Positions 1 to 8,859 of a stretch of 64,000 bases of DNA are shown one piece after another (within the stretch, counting starts at the first letter, position 1; each line of letters starts with the position of its first letter). Position numbers and translations under genes: made by a program. The DNA is taken from positions 71,409 to 135,408 of the forward strand of contig JAHBUY010000003.1 of NCBI GenBank assembly GCA_019637795.1, read 5' to 3'. This stretch comes from a bacterium. GTDB taxonomy: Bacteria > Desulfobacterota > Binatia > HRBIN30 > CADEER01. The notes under the pieces were generated by a model. That model had not been told where the DNA came from and made no database searches. It worked only from the letters and a program-made list of their open reading frames with translations.

Positions 1-2022
1 GCCGGCGAGGACGGCGCGCCGGAGGGCGCCGTGCTGGCGTCGCCGTGGAAGTGGAAGGCGCTGCTGGTCGAGGCGGCGGTGATCGGCGGCGCCGATCGCT
101 GGGCGCGCCGCCTCGCCGGCCTCGACGCCGAGCTGGCGCTGCGCCAGGCCGCGCTCCAGGCCGAGGAGCCCGACGCCCCGGGGATCGCCGGCCTCGAACG
201 CGCCCGCGCGCAGCTCGACGAGCTGCGCCGCTTCGCGCTGCCGCTGATCGAACAGCTCGCCGCGCTGCCCACTCGCGCCCCCTGGGCGGACTGGCTGCGC
301 GCCCTCGACGCCCTGGCGCTGCGCGCCCTGCGCGCGCCGACCGGCGTGCGCGCCGTGTTCGCCGAGCTGGCGCCGATGGCCGCCGTCGGCCCGGTCGGCC
401 TCGACGAGGTGCGCGACGTCCTGGCGGCGCGCCTGACCAGCCTCAGCGACGATCCCCCCGCCGACCGCTACGGCCGCCTGCTGGTCACCACGCTGGACGA
501 CGCGCGCGGCCGCGCCGCCGACGTCGTCTTCCTCCCCGGCGTCGCCGAGCGTCTCTTCCCGCAGCGGCCGCGCGAGGACCCGCTGCTGCTCGACGCCGCG
601 CGCCGCGCCCTCTCGCCCGACCTGCGAACCCAGGAGGATCGCCTCGGTCGCGAACGCCTGCGCCTGCGCCTGGCGGTCGGCGCCGCCACCCGGCGCGTCG
701 TCCTCTCCTATCCGCGCGCCGACGTCATCCAGGGCCGGCCGCGCGTCATCTCGTTCTACGGTCTCGACGTCGCCCGCGCGACGCGCGGCGTCCTCCCCGA
801 CGTCGAGGCCTACGAGCGCGACGCGGCCGCCGCCGGCGGCGCGCGCCTGGCCTGGCCGGCGCCGGCGCGGCCGGCGGACGCGATCGACGCCGCCGAGCAC
901 GACCTCGCGACCATCGCCGAGCTGCTGCGCACCCCCGGCGCGACGCGGCCGAAGGGCGCGGTGCAGTATCTGCTCGACCTCAACCCGCACCTCGGGCGCT
1001 CGCTGCGCAGCCGCTGGGCCCGCTGGGAGCAGCACGCCTGGTCGCCGCTCGACGGCCTGACGGCGCCCGGCGCCGCGGCGCGCGACGCCCTGGCGGCGCA
1101 CCGGCTGGCGGCGCGGCCGTACTCGCCGTCGGCGCTGCAGCACTATGCCGCCTGCCCGTACCGCTTCTTCCTCGCCGCCGTGCAACGCCTCGCGCCCCGC
1201 CTCGACGCGGCGCCGCTGGAGCAGCTCGATCCGCTCACCCGCGGCCGCCTCATCCACCGCGTCCAGGCCGAGACGCTGCGCGCCCTCGCCGCCGCCGGCA
1301 TCGCGCTCGGCGGCGCCACCGTCGCCGCCGCCGAGCGGCAGCTCGCCGACACCCTGGCGCGCGTCGCCGCCGAGGAGGAGGAACGCCTGGCGCCGCCGAT
1401 CCCGCGCATCTGGAGCGACGAGATCGCCGCCCTGCGCGCCGATCTGATCACCTGGCTGCGCCAGCTCGCCGAGCGCGGCGACGCCTGGCAGCCGCTGCAC
1501 GTCGAGTACGGCTTCGGCCTGCCCCCGGATCCCGGACGCGATCCGGCCAGCAGCCGCGCCCCGGCGCGGGTCGGCGACGGCTGGCAGCTCCGCGGCTCGG
1601 TCGACCTCATCGAGCGCCACCGCGACGGCAGCGTCCGCGTCATCGACCACAAGACCGGCGCCGACCCGGGCAAGCCGGTGCTGATCGTCGGCGGCGGCGA
1701 GGTGCTGCAGCCGGTCCTCTACGCCCTCGCCGTCGAGGCCGCGCTCGGCGTGCCGGTGCGCGACGCCCGCCTGTCGTACTGCACCAGCCGCGGCGGCTTC
1801 AGCGAGCGCGTCGTGCCGTTCGATCCGCGCAGCCGCACCGCCGGGCTCGACGTCCTGGCGCTGATCGACCGCGCCGTCGCCGCCGGCCGCTTCCACCCCG
1901 CGCCGCGCGCCGGCGCCTGCGCCCGCTGCGACTTCCGCCCGGTCTGCGGCCCGTACGAGGAGGAGCGGGTCGGCCGCAAGGATCCGCTGCCGGAGCTCGC
2001 CAGCCTGCGAGGACGCCCGTGA
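1..2022 (+). CDS. AddB-like exonuclease/inactivated helicase subunit (5' partial)
   Basis: Frame is open from the window edge, so the N-terminal part lies upstream. The visible 673 residues match the C-terminal half of AddB/RexB-type subunits of the RecBCD-like recombination nuclease. A UvrD-C-like region with the motif FLPGVAERLFPQRP lies near nt 525-570. The tail is a PD-(D/E)XK nuclease: Asp near nt 1603, then VIDHKTG at about nt 1639-1659. Four cysteines (codons at nt 1153, 1918, 1927, 1945) give the C...C-x2-C-x5-C pattern that binds a 4Fe-4S cluster in AddB. The AddA-like helicase starts 40 nt downstream, so the pair is probably co-transcribed and works in double-strand break end processing. 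Family assignment rests on motifs; an orphan Cas4-like or PD-DEXK helicase partner is the alternative. Confidence 0.85.
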   Translation, partial: AGEDGAPEGAVLASPWKWKALLVEAAVIGGADRWARRLAGLDAELALRQAALQAEEPDAPGIAGLERARAQLDELRRFALPLIEQLAALPTRAPWADWLRALDALALRALRAPTGVRAVFAELAPMAAVGPVGLDEVRDVLAARLTSLSDDPPADRYGRLLVTTLDDARGRAADVVFLPGVAERLFPQRPREDPLLLDAARRALSPDLRTQEDRLGRERLRLRLAVGAATRRVVLSYPRADVIQGRPRVISFYGLDVARATRGVLPDVEAYERDAAAAGGARLAWPAPARPADAIDAAEHDLATIAELLRTPGATRPKGAVQYLLDLNPHLGRSLRSRWARWEQHAWSPLDGLTAPGAAARDALAAHRLAARPYSPSALQHYAACPYRFFLAAVQRLAPRLDAAPLEQLDPLTRGRLIHRVQAETLRALAAAGIALGGATVAAAERQLADTLARVAAEEEERLAPPIPRIWSDEIAALRADLITWLRQLAERGDAWQPLHVEYGFGLPPDPGRDPASSRAPARVGDGWQLRGSVDLIERHRDGSVRVIDHKTGADPGKPVLIVGGGEVLQPVLYALAVEAALGVPVRDARLSYCTSRGGFSERVVPFDPRSRTAGLDVLALIDRAVAAGRFHPAPRAGACARCDFRPVCGPYEEERVGRKDPLPELASLRGRP

Positions 2023-2062
2023 GCGCCGACACGTGGCCGCGCAGCGACAGCGGGTGGCGCCG

Positions 2063-5000
2063 ATGACCGGCGCGCCGCCGCTCGCCGACGCCGAGGCGCG
2101 CGCGGCGATCGCCCGCGACCTCGACGCGACGCTGATCGTCGAGGCCGCCGCCGGAACCGGCAAGACGACGGAGCTGGTGCGGCGCATCGTCGCCGTGCTC
2201 GCCGCCGGCCGCGGCGCCATCGACGGCCTGGTGGCGGTGACGTTCACCGAGAAGGCCGCCGGCGAGCTCAAGCTGCGGCTGCGCGCCGGGCTCGAAACGG
2301 CGCGCCACGCGGCGCCCGCCGGCAGCCGCGAGCGCCGCCACCTGGAACAGGCGCTGGCGCGTCTCGAGGAAGCGCGCGTCGGCACCATCCACGGTCTCTG
2401 CGCCGACCTGCTGCGCGAGCGGCCGATCGAAGCCGGCGTCGATCCGCTCTTCACCGTCCTCCCCGAGGGCGACGCCGAGCGCCTGTTCCGCGCCATTTTC
2501 GCGCCCTGGCTGCAGGAGCAGATGCACGCGCCGCCGGAGGGCCTGCGCCGCTCGCTGCGCCGGCGCGCCGCCGGCGCGGGCGGCGCCAGCGAACGGCTGT
2601 CGCGCGCCGCCTGGCAGTTGATCGCCTGGCGCCACTTCGACGCCGACTGGCAACGCCCCGATTTTTCCCACGCCGCCGCCGTCGACGCCGCCTTCGCGCA
2701 GCTCGTGGCGTTCGCCGACCTCAGCGAGCGCTGCGCCAGCCCGCGCAGCGATCCGCTGTTCCGCGACACCGCCCCGGCGCGCCGCCTGCGCGACGCCGCG
2801 GCGCGCGCCGAGGCGGTGCGGCCGCGCGACGCCGACGGCCTCGAGGCGGCGCTGGTGGACCTCGCCACCGACTCCGCCTACCGCGACTTCCGCCGCCCGC
2901 GCCGCGGCCACGGCGACTTCTACGCCAAGGGCATCACGCGCGCCGCCGTGCGCGACGCGCACGGCGAGCTGCTGGCGGCGCTGGAGGCGTTCCAGCGCGA
3001 TGCCGACGCCGATCTCGCCGCCGCCATCCGCGGCGAGCTGCGCGGCGCCGTGGCGCGCTACGAGCAGGCGAAGGCGCGCGCCGGCGCGCTCGACTTCCTC
3101 GACCTCCTGCTGCGCGCCCGCGCCCTGCTGCGCGACGCGCCGGCGGTGCGCGCCGACTTCCAACGCCGCTGCACGCACCTGTTCGTCGACGAGTTCCAGG
3201 ACACCGATCCCCTGCAGGCCGAGATCCTGCTGCTGCTCGCCGCCGACGACCCGACGGTGGACGACTGGCGCCGGGCGCGGCCGGTGCCGGGCAAGCTCTT
3301 CCTGGTCGGCGATCCGAAGCAGTCGATCTACCGCTTTCGCGGCGCCGACGTCGGCATCTACCTGGCGGTCAAGGAGCGGTTGCTCGCCGCCGGCGCGCGC
3401 TGCGTCGCGCTGACCACCAGCTTCCGCGCCGTGCCGTCGCTGCAGACCTTCGTCAACGCCGCCTTCGCGCCGCGCCTGCGGGCGGACGCGGCCGCGCTGC
3501 AGGCGGACTACGTGCCGCTGCGCCCGGCGCGCGATGAACACCCGGCGCAGCCGAGCCTGGTCGCGCTCCCCGTGCCGCGCCCGTACGGCCGCGGCCGCAC
3601 GCCCGCCATCGCCAAGAACGCGATCGAACGATCGCTTCCCGATGCCACCGCGGCGTTTCTCGAATGGCTGTTCACCGCCAGCGGGTGGACGGTGACCGAG
3701 CGGCAGAGCGGCACGACCCGCGTCCCGATCGCCCCGCGCCACGTCTGTCTGCTCTTCCGCCGCTTCCACACCTTCTGGGCCGGCGACGTGACGCGCGGCT
3801 ACGTCCGCGCCCTCGAGGCGCGCGCCATCCCGCACCTCCTGGTGGGAGGCAAGTCGTTCCACGACCGGGAAGAGGTGGAGACGCTGCGCACCGCGCTGGC
3901 GGCGATCGAGTGGCCGGACGACGAGCTCGCGGTCTACGCGGCGCTGCGCGGTTCGCTGTTCGCGATCAGCGATGAAGCGCTGTTCCTCTACCGGCAGGGA
4001 CAGCACACGCTGCACCCGTTTCGCGTCCCCGCCGACCTGGCGGGCGAGATGGCGCCGATCGCCGAGGCGCTGACGCTGCTCGGCGAGCTGCACCGCGGCC
4101 GCAACCGGCGGCCGGTCGCCGACACCATCGCCCGCCTGCTCGACGCGACGCGCGCGCACGCCGGATTCGTCCTGCGCCCGTCCGGCGAGCAGGCGCTCGC
4201 CAACGTCCTGCACATCGCCGAGCTGGCGCGCACCTACGAGATCGATGGCGGAATCTCCTTCCGCGGCTTCGTCGAGCGCCTGCGGGAGGAGGCGGATCGC
4301 GCGCAGACGGCGGAAGCGCCGATCCTCGAGGAGGGCAGCGACGGCGTCCGCCTGATGACCGTGCATCGCGCCAAAGGGCTCGAGTTCCCGGTCGTCCTGC
4401 TGGCCGACATCACCTGCAAGCTGAGCGGACGGGCCGATCGCCACACCGACCCGGCGCGCGACCTGTGCGTGCTGAGCCTCGGCGGCTGGACGCCGGCCGA
4501 GCTCCTCCGGCACGACGCGATGGAGTCGGCGCGCGACGCGGCGGAGGCGATGCGCGTCGCCTACGTCGCGGCGACGCGGGCGCGCGACCTGCTGGTGGTC
4601 CCGGCCGTCGGCGACGCGCCCTTCGAGGCCGGCTGGGTGAGCGTCCTGAACGACGCGCTCTACCCCGACGACCGCCGCGCCGCCGAGCCGGCTCCCGGCT
4701 GTCCGGCGTTCGGGAACGACACGGTCCTCGAACGACCGCCCGAGCTCGACCCCGAACCCGACCCGGTGCGGCCGGGCCGGCACCGGCGCGAGGGCTACGA
4801 CGTCGCCTGGTGGGACCCCGCCATCCTCACCCTGCAGGTCGCCGCCCGCTTCGGCATCCGTCAGGGGAAATTGCTGGACAAGGACGCGCCGGCGGAGGTC
4901 AGGGCCGCCGGCCGGCAGCGCTTCGCCGCCTGGCAGGCGGCGCGCGACGAGGCGACGGCGCGCGGCGCCGCGCCCTCCTGCGTGGTGCGCACCGCCACGG

Positions 5001-5506
5001 CGCGCGCCGCCGAGACGCTGGCGAGCCCGCCACCGGCGGTCGAGATCGCCGACGTGCCGCGCGCCGCCGGCCGCCCGTCGGGGCCGCGGTTCGGCGCCCT
5101 GGTGCACGCCGTGCTCGCCCTGGCGCCGCTCGACGCGACCGCCGACGCGATCGAACCCGTCGCCGCGGTGCAGGCGCGCATCCTCGCCGCCCCCGCCGAG
5201 GAGCAGGCGGCCGCGGTGGCGGCGGCGATCGCCGCGCTCGCCCATCCGCTGCTGCGCGCGGCGGCGGTGGCGCCGGTGCTGCGGCGCGAGACGCCGCTCA
5301 GCCTGGTCGACGACGACGGCACGCTGGTCGAGGGCGTCGTCGACCTGGCCTTTCGCGACGACGACGGCTGGACGGTCGTCGACTACAAGACCGACCAGGA
5401 GCTCGCCGCCCACGTCGACCTCTACCGTCGCCAGGTCGGCCTCTACGCCCGCGCGCTCGCCATCGCCACCGGCGCGCCGGCGCGCGCCGTCCTGCTGCGC
5501 GTCTGA
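2063..5506 (+). CDS. AddA-like UvrD-family helicase-nuclease
   Basis: 1147-residue superfamily 1 helicase with a C-terminal nuclease, the usual AddA/RecB layout. Walker A is AAAGTGKTT at residues about 28-36. Motif II VDEFQDTD is at nt 3184-3207, a GDPKQSIYRFRGAD motif near nt 3307-3350, MTVHRAKGLEFPVV near nt 4357-4398, and the motif VI-like YVAATRARDLLVV near nt 4561-4600. The C-terminus carries the RecB-type nuclease (VVDLAFRDDDGW then VVDYKTDQ, nt about 5338-5400). An ATG at 2063 was chosen; an in-frame GTG at 2033 would add ten residues. It follows the AddB-like gene by 40 nt, consistent with an AddAB heterodimer that unwinds and resects DNA ends. No Chi-recognition claim can be made from sequence. 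Confidence 0.88.
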   Translation: MTGAPPLADAEARAAIARDLDATLIVEAAAGTGKTTELVRRIVAVLAAGRGAIDGLVAVTFTEKAAGELKLRLRAGLETARHAAPAGSRERRHLEQALARLEEARVGTIHGLCADLLRERPIEAGVDPLFTVLPEGDAERLFRAIFAPWLQEQMHAPPEGLRRSLRRRAAGAGGASERLSRAAWQLIAWRHFDADWQRPDFSHAAAVDAAFAQLVAFADLSERCASPRSDPLFRDTAPARRLRDAAARAEAVRPRDADGLEAALVDLATDSAYRDFRRPRRGHGDFYAKGITRAAVRDAHGELLAALEAFQRDADADLAAAIRGELRGAVARYEQAKARAGALDFLDLLLRARALLRDAPAVRADFQRRCTHLFVDEFQDTDPLQAEILLLLAADDPTVDDWRRARPVPGKLFLVGDPKQSIYRFRGADVGIYLAVKERLLAAGARCVALTTSFRAVPSLQTFVNAAFAPRLRADAAALQADYVPLRPARDEHPAQPSLVALPVPRPYGRGRTPAIAKNAIERSLPDATAAFLEWLFTASGWTVTERQSGTTRVPIAPRHVCLLFRRFHTFWAGDVTRGYVRALEARAIPHLLVGGKSFHDREEVETLRTALAAIEWPDDELAVYAALRGSLFAISDEALFLYRQGQHTLHPFRVPADLAGEMAPIAEALTLLGELHRGRNRRPVADTIARLLDATRAHAGFVLRPSGEQALANVLHIAELARTYEIDGGISFRGFVERLREEADRAQTAEAPILEEGSDGVRLMTVHRAKGLEFPVVLLADITCKLSGRADRHTDPARDLCVLSLGGWTPAELLRHDAMESARDAAEAMRVAYVAATRARDLLVVPAVGDAPFEAGWVSVLNDALYPDDRRAAEPAPGCPAFGNDTVLERPPELDPEPDPVRPGRHRREGYDVAWWDPAILTLQVAARFGIRQGKLLDKDAPAEVRAAGRQRFAAWQAARDEATARGAAPSCVVRTATARAAETLASPPPAVEIADVPRAAGRPSGPRFGALVHAVLALAPLDATADAIEPVAAVQARILAAPAEEQAAAVAAAIAALAHPLLRAAAVAPVLRRETPLSLVDDDGTLVEGVVDLAFRDDDGWTVVDYKTDQELAAHVDLYRRQVGLYARALAIATGAPARAVLLRV

Positions 5507-5542
5507 GACGCGACGCCGGCGCGCGCCGCCGTTCGCCGGCGC

Positions 5543-6889
5543 TCACCCGGTCGGCGCCGGCAGGTGCGCCGCCGTCCAGGCGTCGATCACGGCGCCGAGG
5601 GTCGGCGAGCCGGCATCGCCCAGCTCGTAGCGCGCCCGCACGACCGGCGGGCGATCGAGCGCCAGCAACGCCGCGAGGTCGATCGGCGTCGCCGCGACGA
5701 CGAGGTCGCAGGCGGCGGCGCGGATGCTGGCGCGCAGGGCGTCGAGCTGCGCCGCGCCGTAGCCGACCGCCGGCAGCACGCGGCCGATGTGGGGGTAGCG
5801 CGCGAACACCTCGCGCAGCGCCGGCGCCGCCGTCGGCCGCGGATCGACGATCGCCGCCGCGCCGGCGGCGGTGGCGGCGACGAAGCCGGCGCCGTAGGCC
5901 ATGCCGCCGTGGGTCAGCGTCGGCCCGTCCTCGACCACCAGCACGCGCCGCCCGCGCACCAGCTCCGGGGCGTCGAGGCGCACCGGCGAGGCGGCGCGGA
6001 CGATCGGCGCCGCGGCGTTGACGGCGCGCGCCTCGGCCTCGGCGCGCGCGACGTCGGCGGGAAGGGCGGCGTCGACCTTGGTGATCACCACCACGTCCGC
6101 CATGCGCAGCACCGCCTCTCCGGGATGGTAGGCGGCGGCCTGCCCCGGGCGCAGGGCGTCGACCAGCACCAGGTGCAGGTCGGGGCGCAGGAACGGGAAG
6201 TCGTTGTTGCCGCCGTCCCAGATCAGCACCTCCGCCTCGGCGGCGGCGCGGGCGACGATGGCGCGGGTGTCGATGCCGGCGTAGACCACGTTGCCGGCGG
6301 CGAGGTGCGGCTCGTATTCCTCGCGCTCCTCCACCGTGCACGCCGCCGCGTCGAGATCGGCCCGGCTGGCGAAGCGCTGCAGCGCCTGGCGCGCCAGGTC
6401 GCCGTACGGCATGGGGTGGCGCAGCACGGCGACGCGCCGGCCGGCGGCGCGCAGCCGCCGGCCCAGCCAGCGCGCCACCTGCGACTTGCCGCAGCCGGTG
6501 CGCACGGCCGAGACGGCGATCACCGGGCGCGGCGCTTCCACCATGGTGCGGGCGGGGCCGAGGAGGAGGAAGTCGGCGCCGACGGCGAGCGCCCGCGACG
6601 CGAGGTGCATGACGTGCGCGTGGGTGACGTCGCTGTAGGCGAAGACCACCTGATCGACCCGCCGCGTCCGGCACAGCGTTTCCAGCTCCGCCTCGTCCTC
6701 GATCGCGATCCCCTGCGGATAGCGCCGGCCCGTCAGCGCCGCCGGCAGCCGGCGGCCGGCGATGCCGGGGATCTGCGCCGCGGTGAAGCCGACCACCTCG
6801 ACCGCCGGATCGTCGCGCAACGCCACCAGGAAGTTGTGGAAGTCGCGCCCGGCCGCGCCGAGGATCAGGACGCGCCGCGGTTCGCCCAC
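5543..6889 (-). CDS. Cyclic 2,3-diphosphoglycerate synthetase-like P-loop protein
   Basis: About 448 residues. It starts with a nucleotide-binding-like segment (RRVLILGAAGRDFHNF) followed by a P-loop domain with TGCGKS near the middle. It also has DGGNNDFPF and an MADVVVITKVD motif typical of GTPase-like folds. This arrangement matches proteins annotated as cyclic 2,3-diphosphoglycerate synthetase, first known from methanogens but widespread as uncharacterised bacterial homologues. A GTG at 6889 is preferred because the 15 codons upstream to an ATG at 6934 lie inside an intergenic repeat duplicated at 7028, so they are unlikely to be ancestral coding sequence. Convergent with the AddA-like gene. 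The true substrate in bacteria is unknown; a metallochaperone-like or kinase role is possible. Confidence 0.7.
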   Translation of the reverse strand: MGEPRRVLILGAAGRDFHNFLVALRDDPAVEVVGFTAAQIPGIAGRRLPAALTGRRYPQGIAIEDEAELETLCRTRRVDQVVFAYSDVTHAHVMHLASRALAVGADFLLLGPARTMVEAPRPVIAVSAVRTGCGKSQVARWLGRRLRAAGRRVAVLRHPMPYGDLARQALQRFASRADLDAAACTVEEREEYEPHLAAGNVVYAGIDTRAIVARAAAEAEVLIWDGGNNDFPFLRPDLHLVLVDALRPGQAAAYHPGEAVLRMADVVVITKVDAALPADVARAEAEARAVNAAAPIVRAASPVRLDAPELVRGRRVLVVEDGPTLTHGGMAYGAGFVAATAAGAAAIVDPRPTAAPALREVFARYPHIGRVLPAVGYGAAQLDALRASIRAAACDLVVAATPIDLAALLALDRPPVVRARYELGDAGSPTLGAVIDAWTAAHLPAPTG

Positions 6890-6890
6890 C

Positions 6891-7135
6891 CCCCTCGCCT
6901 CCTCGCTCGGCCCCCGACGCTCACGCGCCCTCACCCGAGCGGCCGGGCCGAGGCTCCGTGTTCATCGGCGCCCATCCGTGTCCATCGGTGCCCATCCGTG
7001 TTCATCGGTGTTCCCAGGTCGCTCACTCCCCTCGCCTCCTCCTTCGGCCCCCGACGGTCACGCGCCCTCACCCGAGCGGCCGGGGCGAGGCTCCGTGTTC
7101 ATCGGTGCCCATCCGTGTTCATCGGTGTTCCCAGG
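6891..7135. repeat. Tandemly duplicated intergenic repeat with 20-nt internal words
   Basis: Two copies, 6891-7018 and 7028-7135, are nearly identical. Each has a block starting CCCCTCGCCTCCTC and ending GAGGCTCCGTG, then words of the form TTCATCGGTGCCCATCCGTG, then TTCCCAGG. The first copy carries one extra 20-nt word, which accounts for its greater length. The second copy covers the last codons and the stop codon of the acyl-CoA ligase gene. No reading frame of its own is apparent. Confidence 0.85.
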
Positions 7136-8675
7136 CCGCCCGCAGGGCGCGCTTGTCGACCTTGTACATCGCGTTGGTGGGCAGCGCGTCGACGATGGTC
7201 AGCCCGTCGGGGCGCTTGTAGCTGGCGAGCTCGCGCCCGACCCAGTCGCGCAGCTCCTCGAGCGACGGCGGCGCCGCCGGATCGGTGGCGACGACGAAGG
7301 CCCAGCCCTTCTGTCCCAGGACGTCGTCGGGCACGCCGACGACCGCCGCCTGCGCCACCTTCGGGTGCTGCTGCAGCACGTCCTCGACCTCGCCCGGATA
7401 CACGTTGAAGGCGGCGCGGAAGTACATCTCCTTCTCGCGGCCGATCAGGTGCAGGTAGCCGTGCTCGTCGAGGAAGCCCATGTCCTCGGTGTAGAGCCAG
7501 CCCCGGTCATCGAGGGCGCGCGCCGTCTCCTCGGGACGCCGCCAGTAGCCGCGCATGCTCGCCGGCGACTTCACGGCGATGCGGCCCGGCTGGTTGGCGG
7601 GCAGCGGCCGGCGCTCGCCGTCGACGATCCGCAGCTCGATGCCCTGCGTCGGCCGGCCGACGGTCCCGGCACGCCGCTCCGGCGGATCGCTGGGCAGGGT
7701 GGCGCTGATGATCGCGGTCTCGGTGCACGAGTAGCCGGTGTAGACCTCGACGCCGAGCGTGGCGCGGATCTCGTCCACCAGATGGGGCGCCAGCGGCGCG
7801 CCGCCGAAGGTCACCTGCTTGATGAACGACCAGTCGCGGCCGGCGCGCTCCGGGGCGCGCATGAGCATCACCAGGACCGGCGGAAAGCCGCCCAGACGCG
7901 CCGGGCGCAGGCGCTGCAACTGGTCGAGGCACCAGCGGGCGTCGAAGCGCTCGTGCAGCACCAGGGTCGAGGCGAACGCGAGCTGGATGTGGACGCGCAC
8001 CATGAAGCCGACGTGGGTGAGCGACATGCCCGGCCACAGGTTCGGCTCGCCCGGAGGGGGCGGCGCCGGCAGGCGGGTGGAGAAGAGCGTCGTCAACGCG
8101 ATCATCGCCGCCGAGTCGTAGACCGCGCCCTTCGGCGTGCCGGTGGTGCCGCTGGTGTAGACGATGGCGATGGGATCGTCGCCGCGCACCGCCGCCTCGG
8201 CGGCCTCCAGGTCGCGCCCCTCGCCGGCGGCGAGCAGCGCCGCCAGGCCATCGTCGCCGGCGCTGGCGAAGCGCACGACGCGCTCGAGGCTGGGCGCGCC
8301 GCCGCGCACCGATTCGATCACGGCCGGGAAGTCGACGCCCTCGCCCTGCTCGACGGTGAGCACCAGGCGCGGATCGGCGTTGGCGAGAATCTCGCCGATC
8401 TCCTGCCGCCGGTAGCGGGTGCTGATGCCGGCGGTGATGGCGCCGATGCGCGCCGCGCCGAGGTAGCAGAAGAGATAATCGGGGGTCGGCGGCAGCAGCA
8501 GCACGACGCGATCGCCGCGCCGCACGCCGGCGGCCAGCAGACCGCGGGCGAAGCGATCCGCCGCCGCGTCCCACTCGGCATAGGTGTGGTCGCGGCCGTG
8601 GAAGTGGACGGCGGCGACGCCGGGATGCCGCTGGGCGGTGCGCCGCAGCTCGGCGGCGAGAGTGGGGGCGAACAT
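7119..8675 (-). CDS. AMP-dependent acyl-CoA synthetase/ligase
   Basis: 518 residues of the ANL superfamily, activating a carboxylic acid with ATP and CoA. The AMP-binding signature YTSGTTGTPKGAVYD lies near the middle, followed by YTGYSCTE, the GWLYTEDMGFLDEHGYLHLIGR hinge block and a C-terminal Lys in KVDKRALRAAW. The ATG at 8675 opens MFAPTLAAEL, a normal N-terminus for the family; an upstream ATG at 8876 would run through the insertion sequence boundary and is rejected. The last four codons and TGA fall inside the repeat at 7028-7135. Likely feeds acyl-CoA catabolism together with the thiolase-fold/DUF35 pair downstream of the IS. Chain-length specificity cannot be read. Confidence 0.88.
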   Translation of the reverse strand: MFAPTLAAELRRTAQRHPGVAAVHFHGRDHTYAEWDAAADRFARGLLAAGVRRGDRVVLLLPPTPDYLFCYLGAARIGAITAGISTRYRRQEIGEILANADPRLVLTVEQGEGVDFPAVIESVRGGAPSLERVVRFASAGDDGLAALLAAGEGRDLEAAEAAVRGDDPIAIVYTSGTTGTPKGAVYDSAAMIALTTLFSTRLPAPPPPGEPNLWPGMSLTHVGFMVRVHIQLAFASTLVLHERFDARWCLDQLQRLRPARLGGFPPVLVMLMRAPERAGRDWSFIKQVTFGGAPLAPHLVDEIRATLGVEVYTGYSCTETAIISATLPSDPPERRAGTVGRPTQGIELRIVDGERRPLPANQPGRIAVKSPASMRGYWRRPEETARALDDRGWLYTEDMGFLDEHGYLHLIGREKEMYFRAAFNVYPGEVEDVLQQHPKVAQAAVVGVPDDVLGQKGWAFVVATDPAAPPSLEELRDWVGRELASYKRPDGLTIVDALPTNAMYKVDKRALRAAWEHR

Positions 8676-8712
8676 TGGGAAGAACGACGTGAGCGGTGAG
8701 TGTCGATGGGTT

Positions 8713-8738
8713 GTGAGGCTGTTAGCTGTTAGCCCTGA
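8713..8738. repeat. Left arm of GTTAG-type intergenic inverted repeat
   Basis: GTGAGGCTGTTAG at 8713-8725 is a perfect 13-bp reverse complement of 10370-10382 on the other side of the insertion sequence. The following CTGTTAGCCCTGA resembles the reverse complement of the segment starting at 10340. The same word family recurs at 24957-25057. Confidence 0.75.
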
Positions 8739-8745
8739 TGCGACA

Positions 8746-8753
8746 AAAGACTT
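8746..8753. repeat. Target site duplication, left copy (AAAGACTT)
   Basis: Eight-base direct repeat AAAGACTT immediately outside the left terminal inverted repeat, matched at 10144-10151. Eight to nine bases is the usual duplication for IS256-family elements. Confidence 0.92.
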
Positions 8754-8780
8754 GGTAGTGTCGGCTGATTGGTGGAAAAG
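8754..8780 (+). repeat. IS256 left terminal inverted repeat
   Basis: 27 bp beginning GGTAGTGTCGG and ending GGTGGAAAAG. The reverse complement of 10117-10143 matches it at 22 of 27 positions, with mismatches at positions 4, 12-14 and 16. Confidence 0.9.
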
Positions 8781-8859
8781 CGAAAAGGCGTCATCATCCG
8801 GCGAGTTGTAACCCACAGCTCGCGCCCGCTGGCCAGAGCGGGTGCCGGAGGATGACGCC

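Noticed and set aside
1799..5413. A 1204-codon open frame on the minus strand over the AddAB genes
   Set aside because: It is antisense to a helicase with all motifs intact, is rich in Arg/Ala/Gly and shows no domain; such frames arise from high GC in the third codon position.
6890..6934. ATG start at 6934 for the cDPG synthetase-like gene
   Set aside because: The extra codons lie in a repeat that is duplicated at 7028, so they are probably not ancestral coding sequence.
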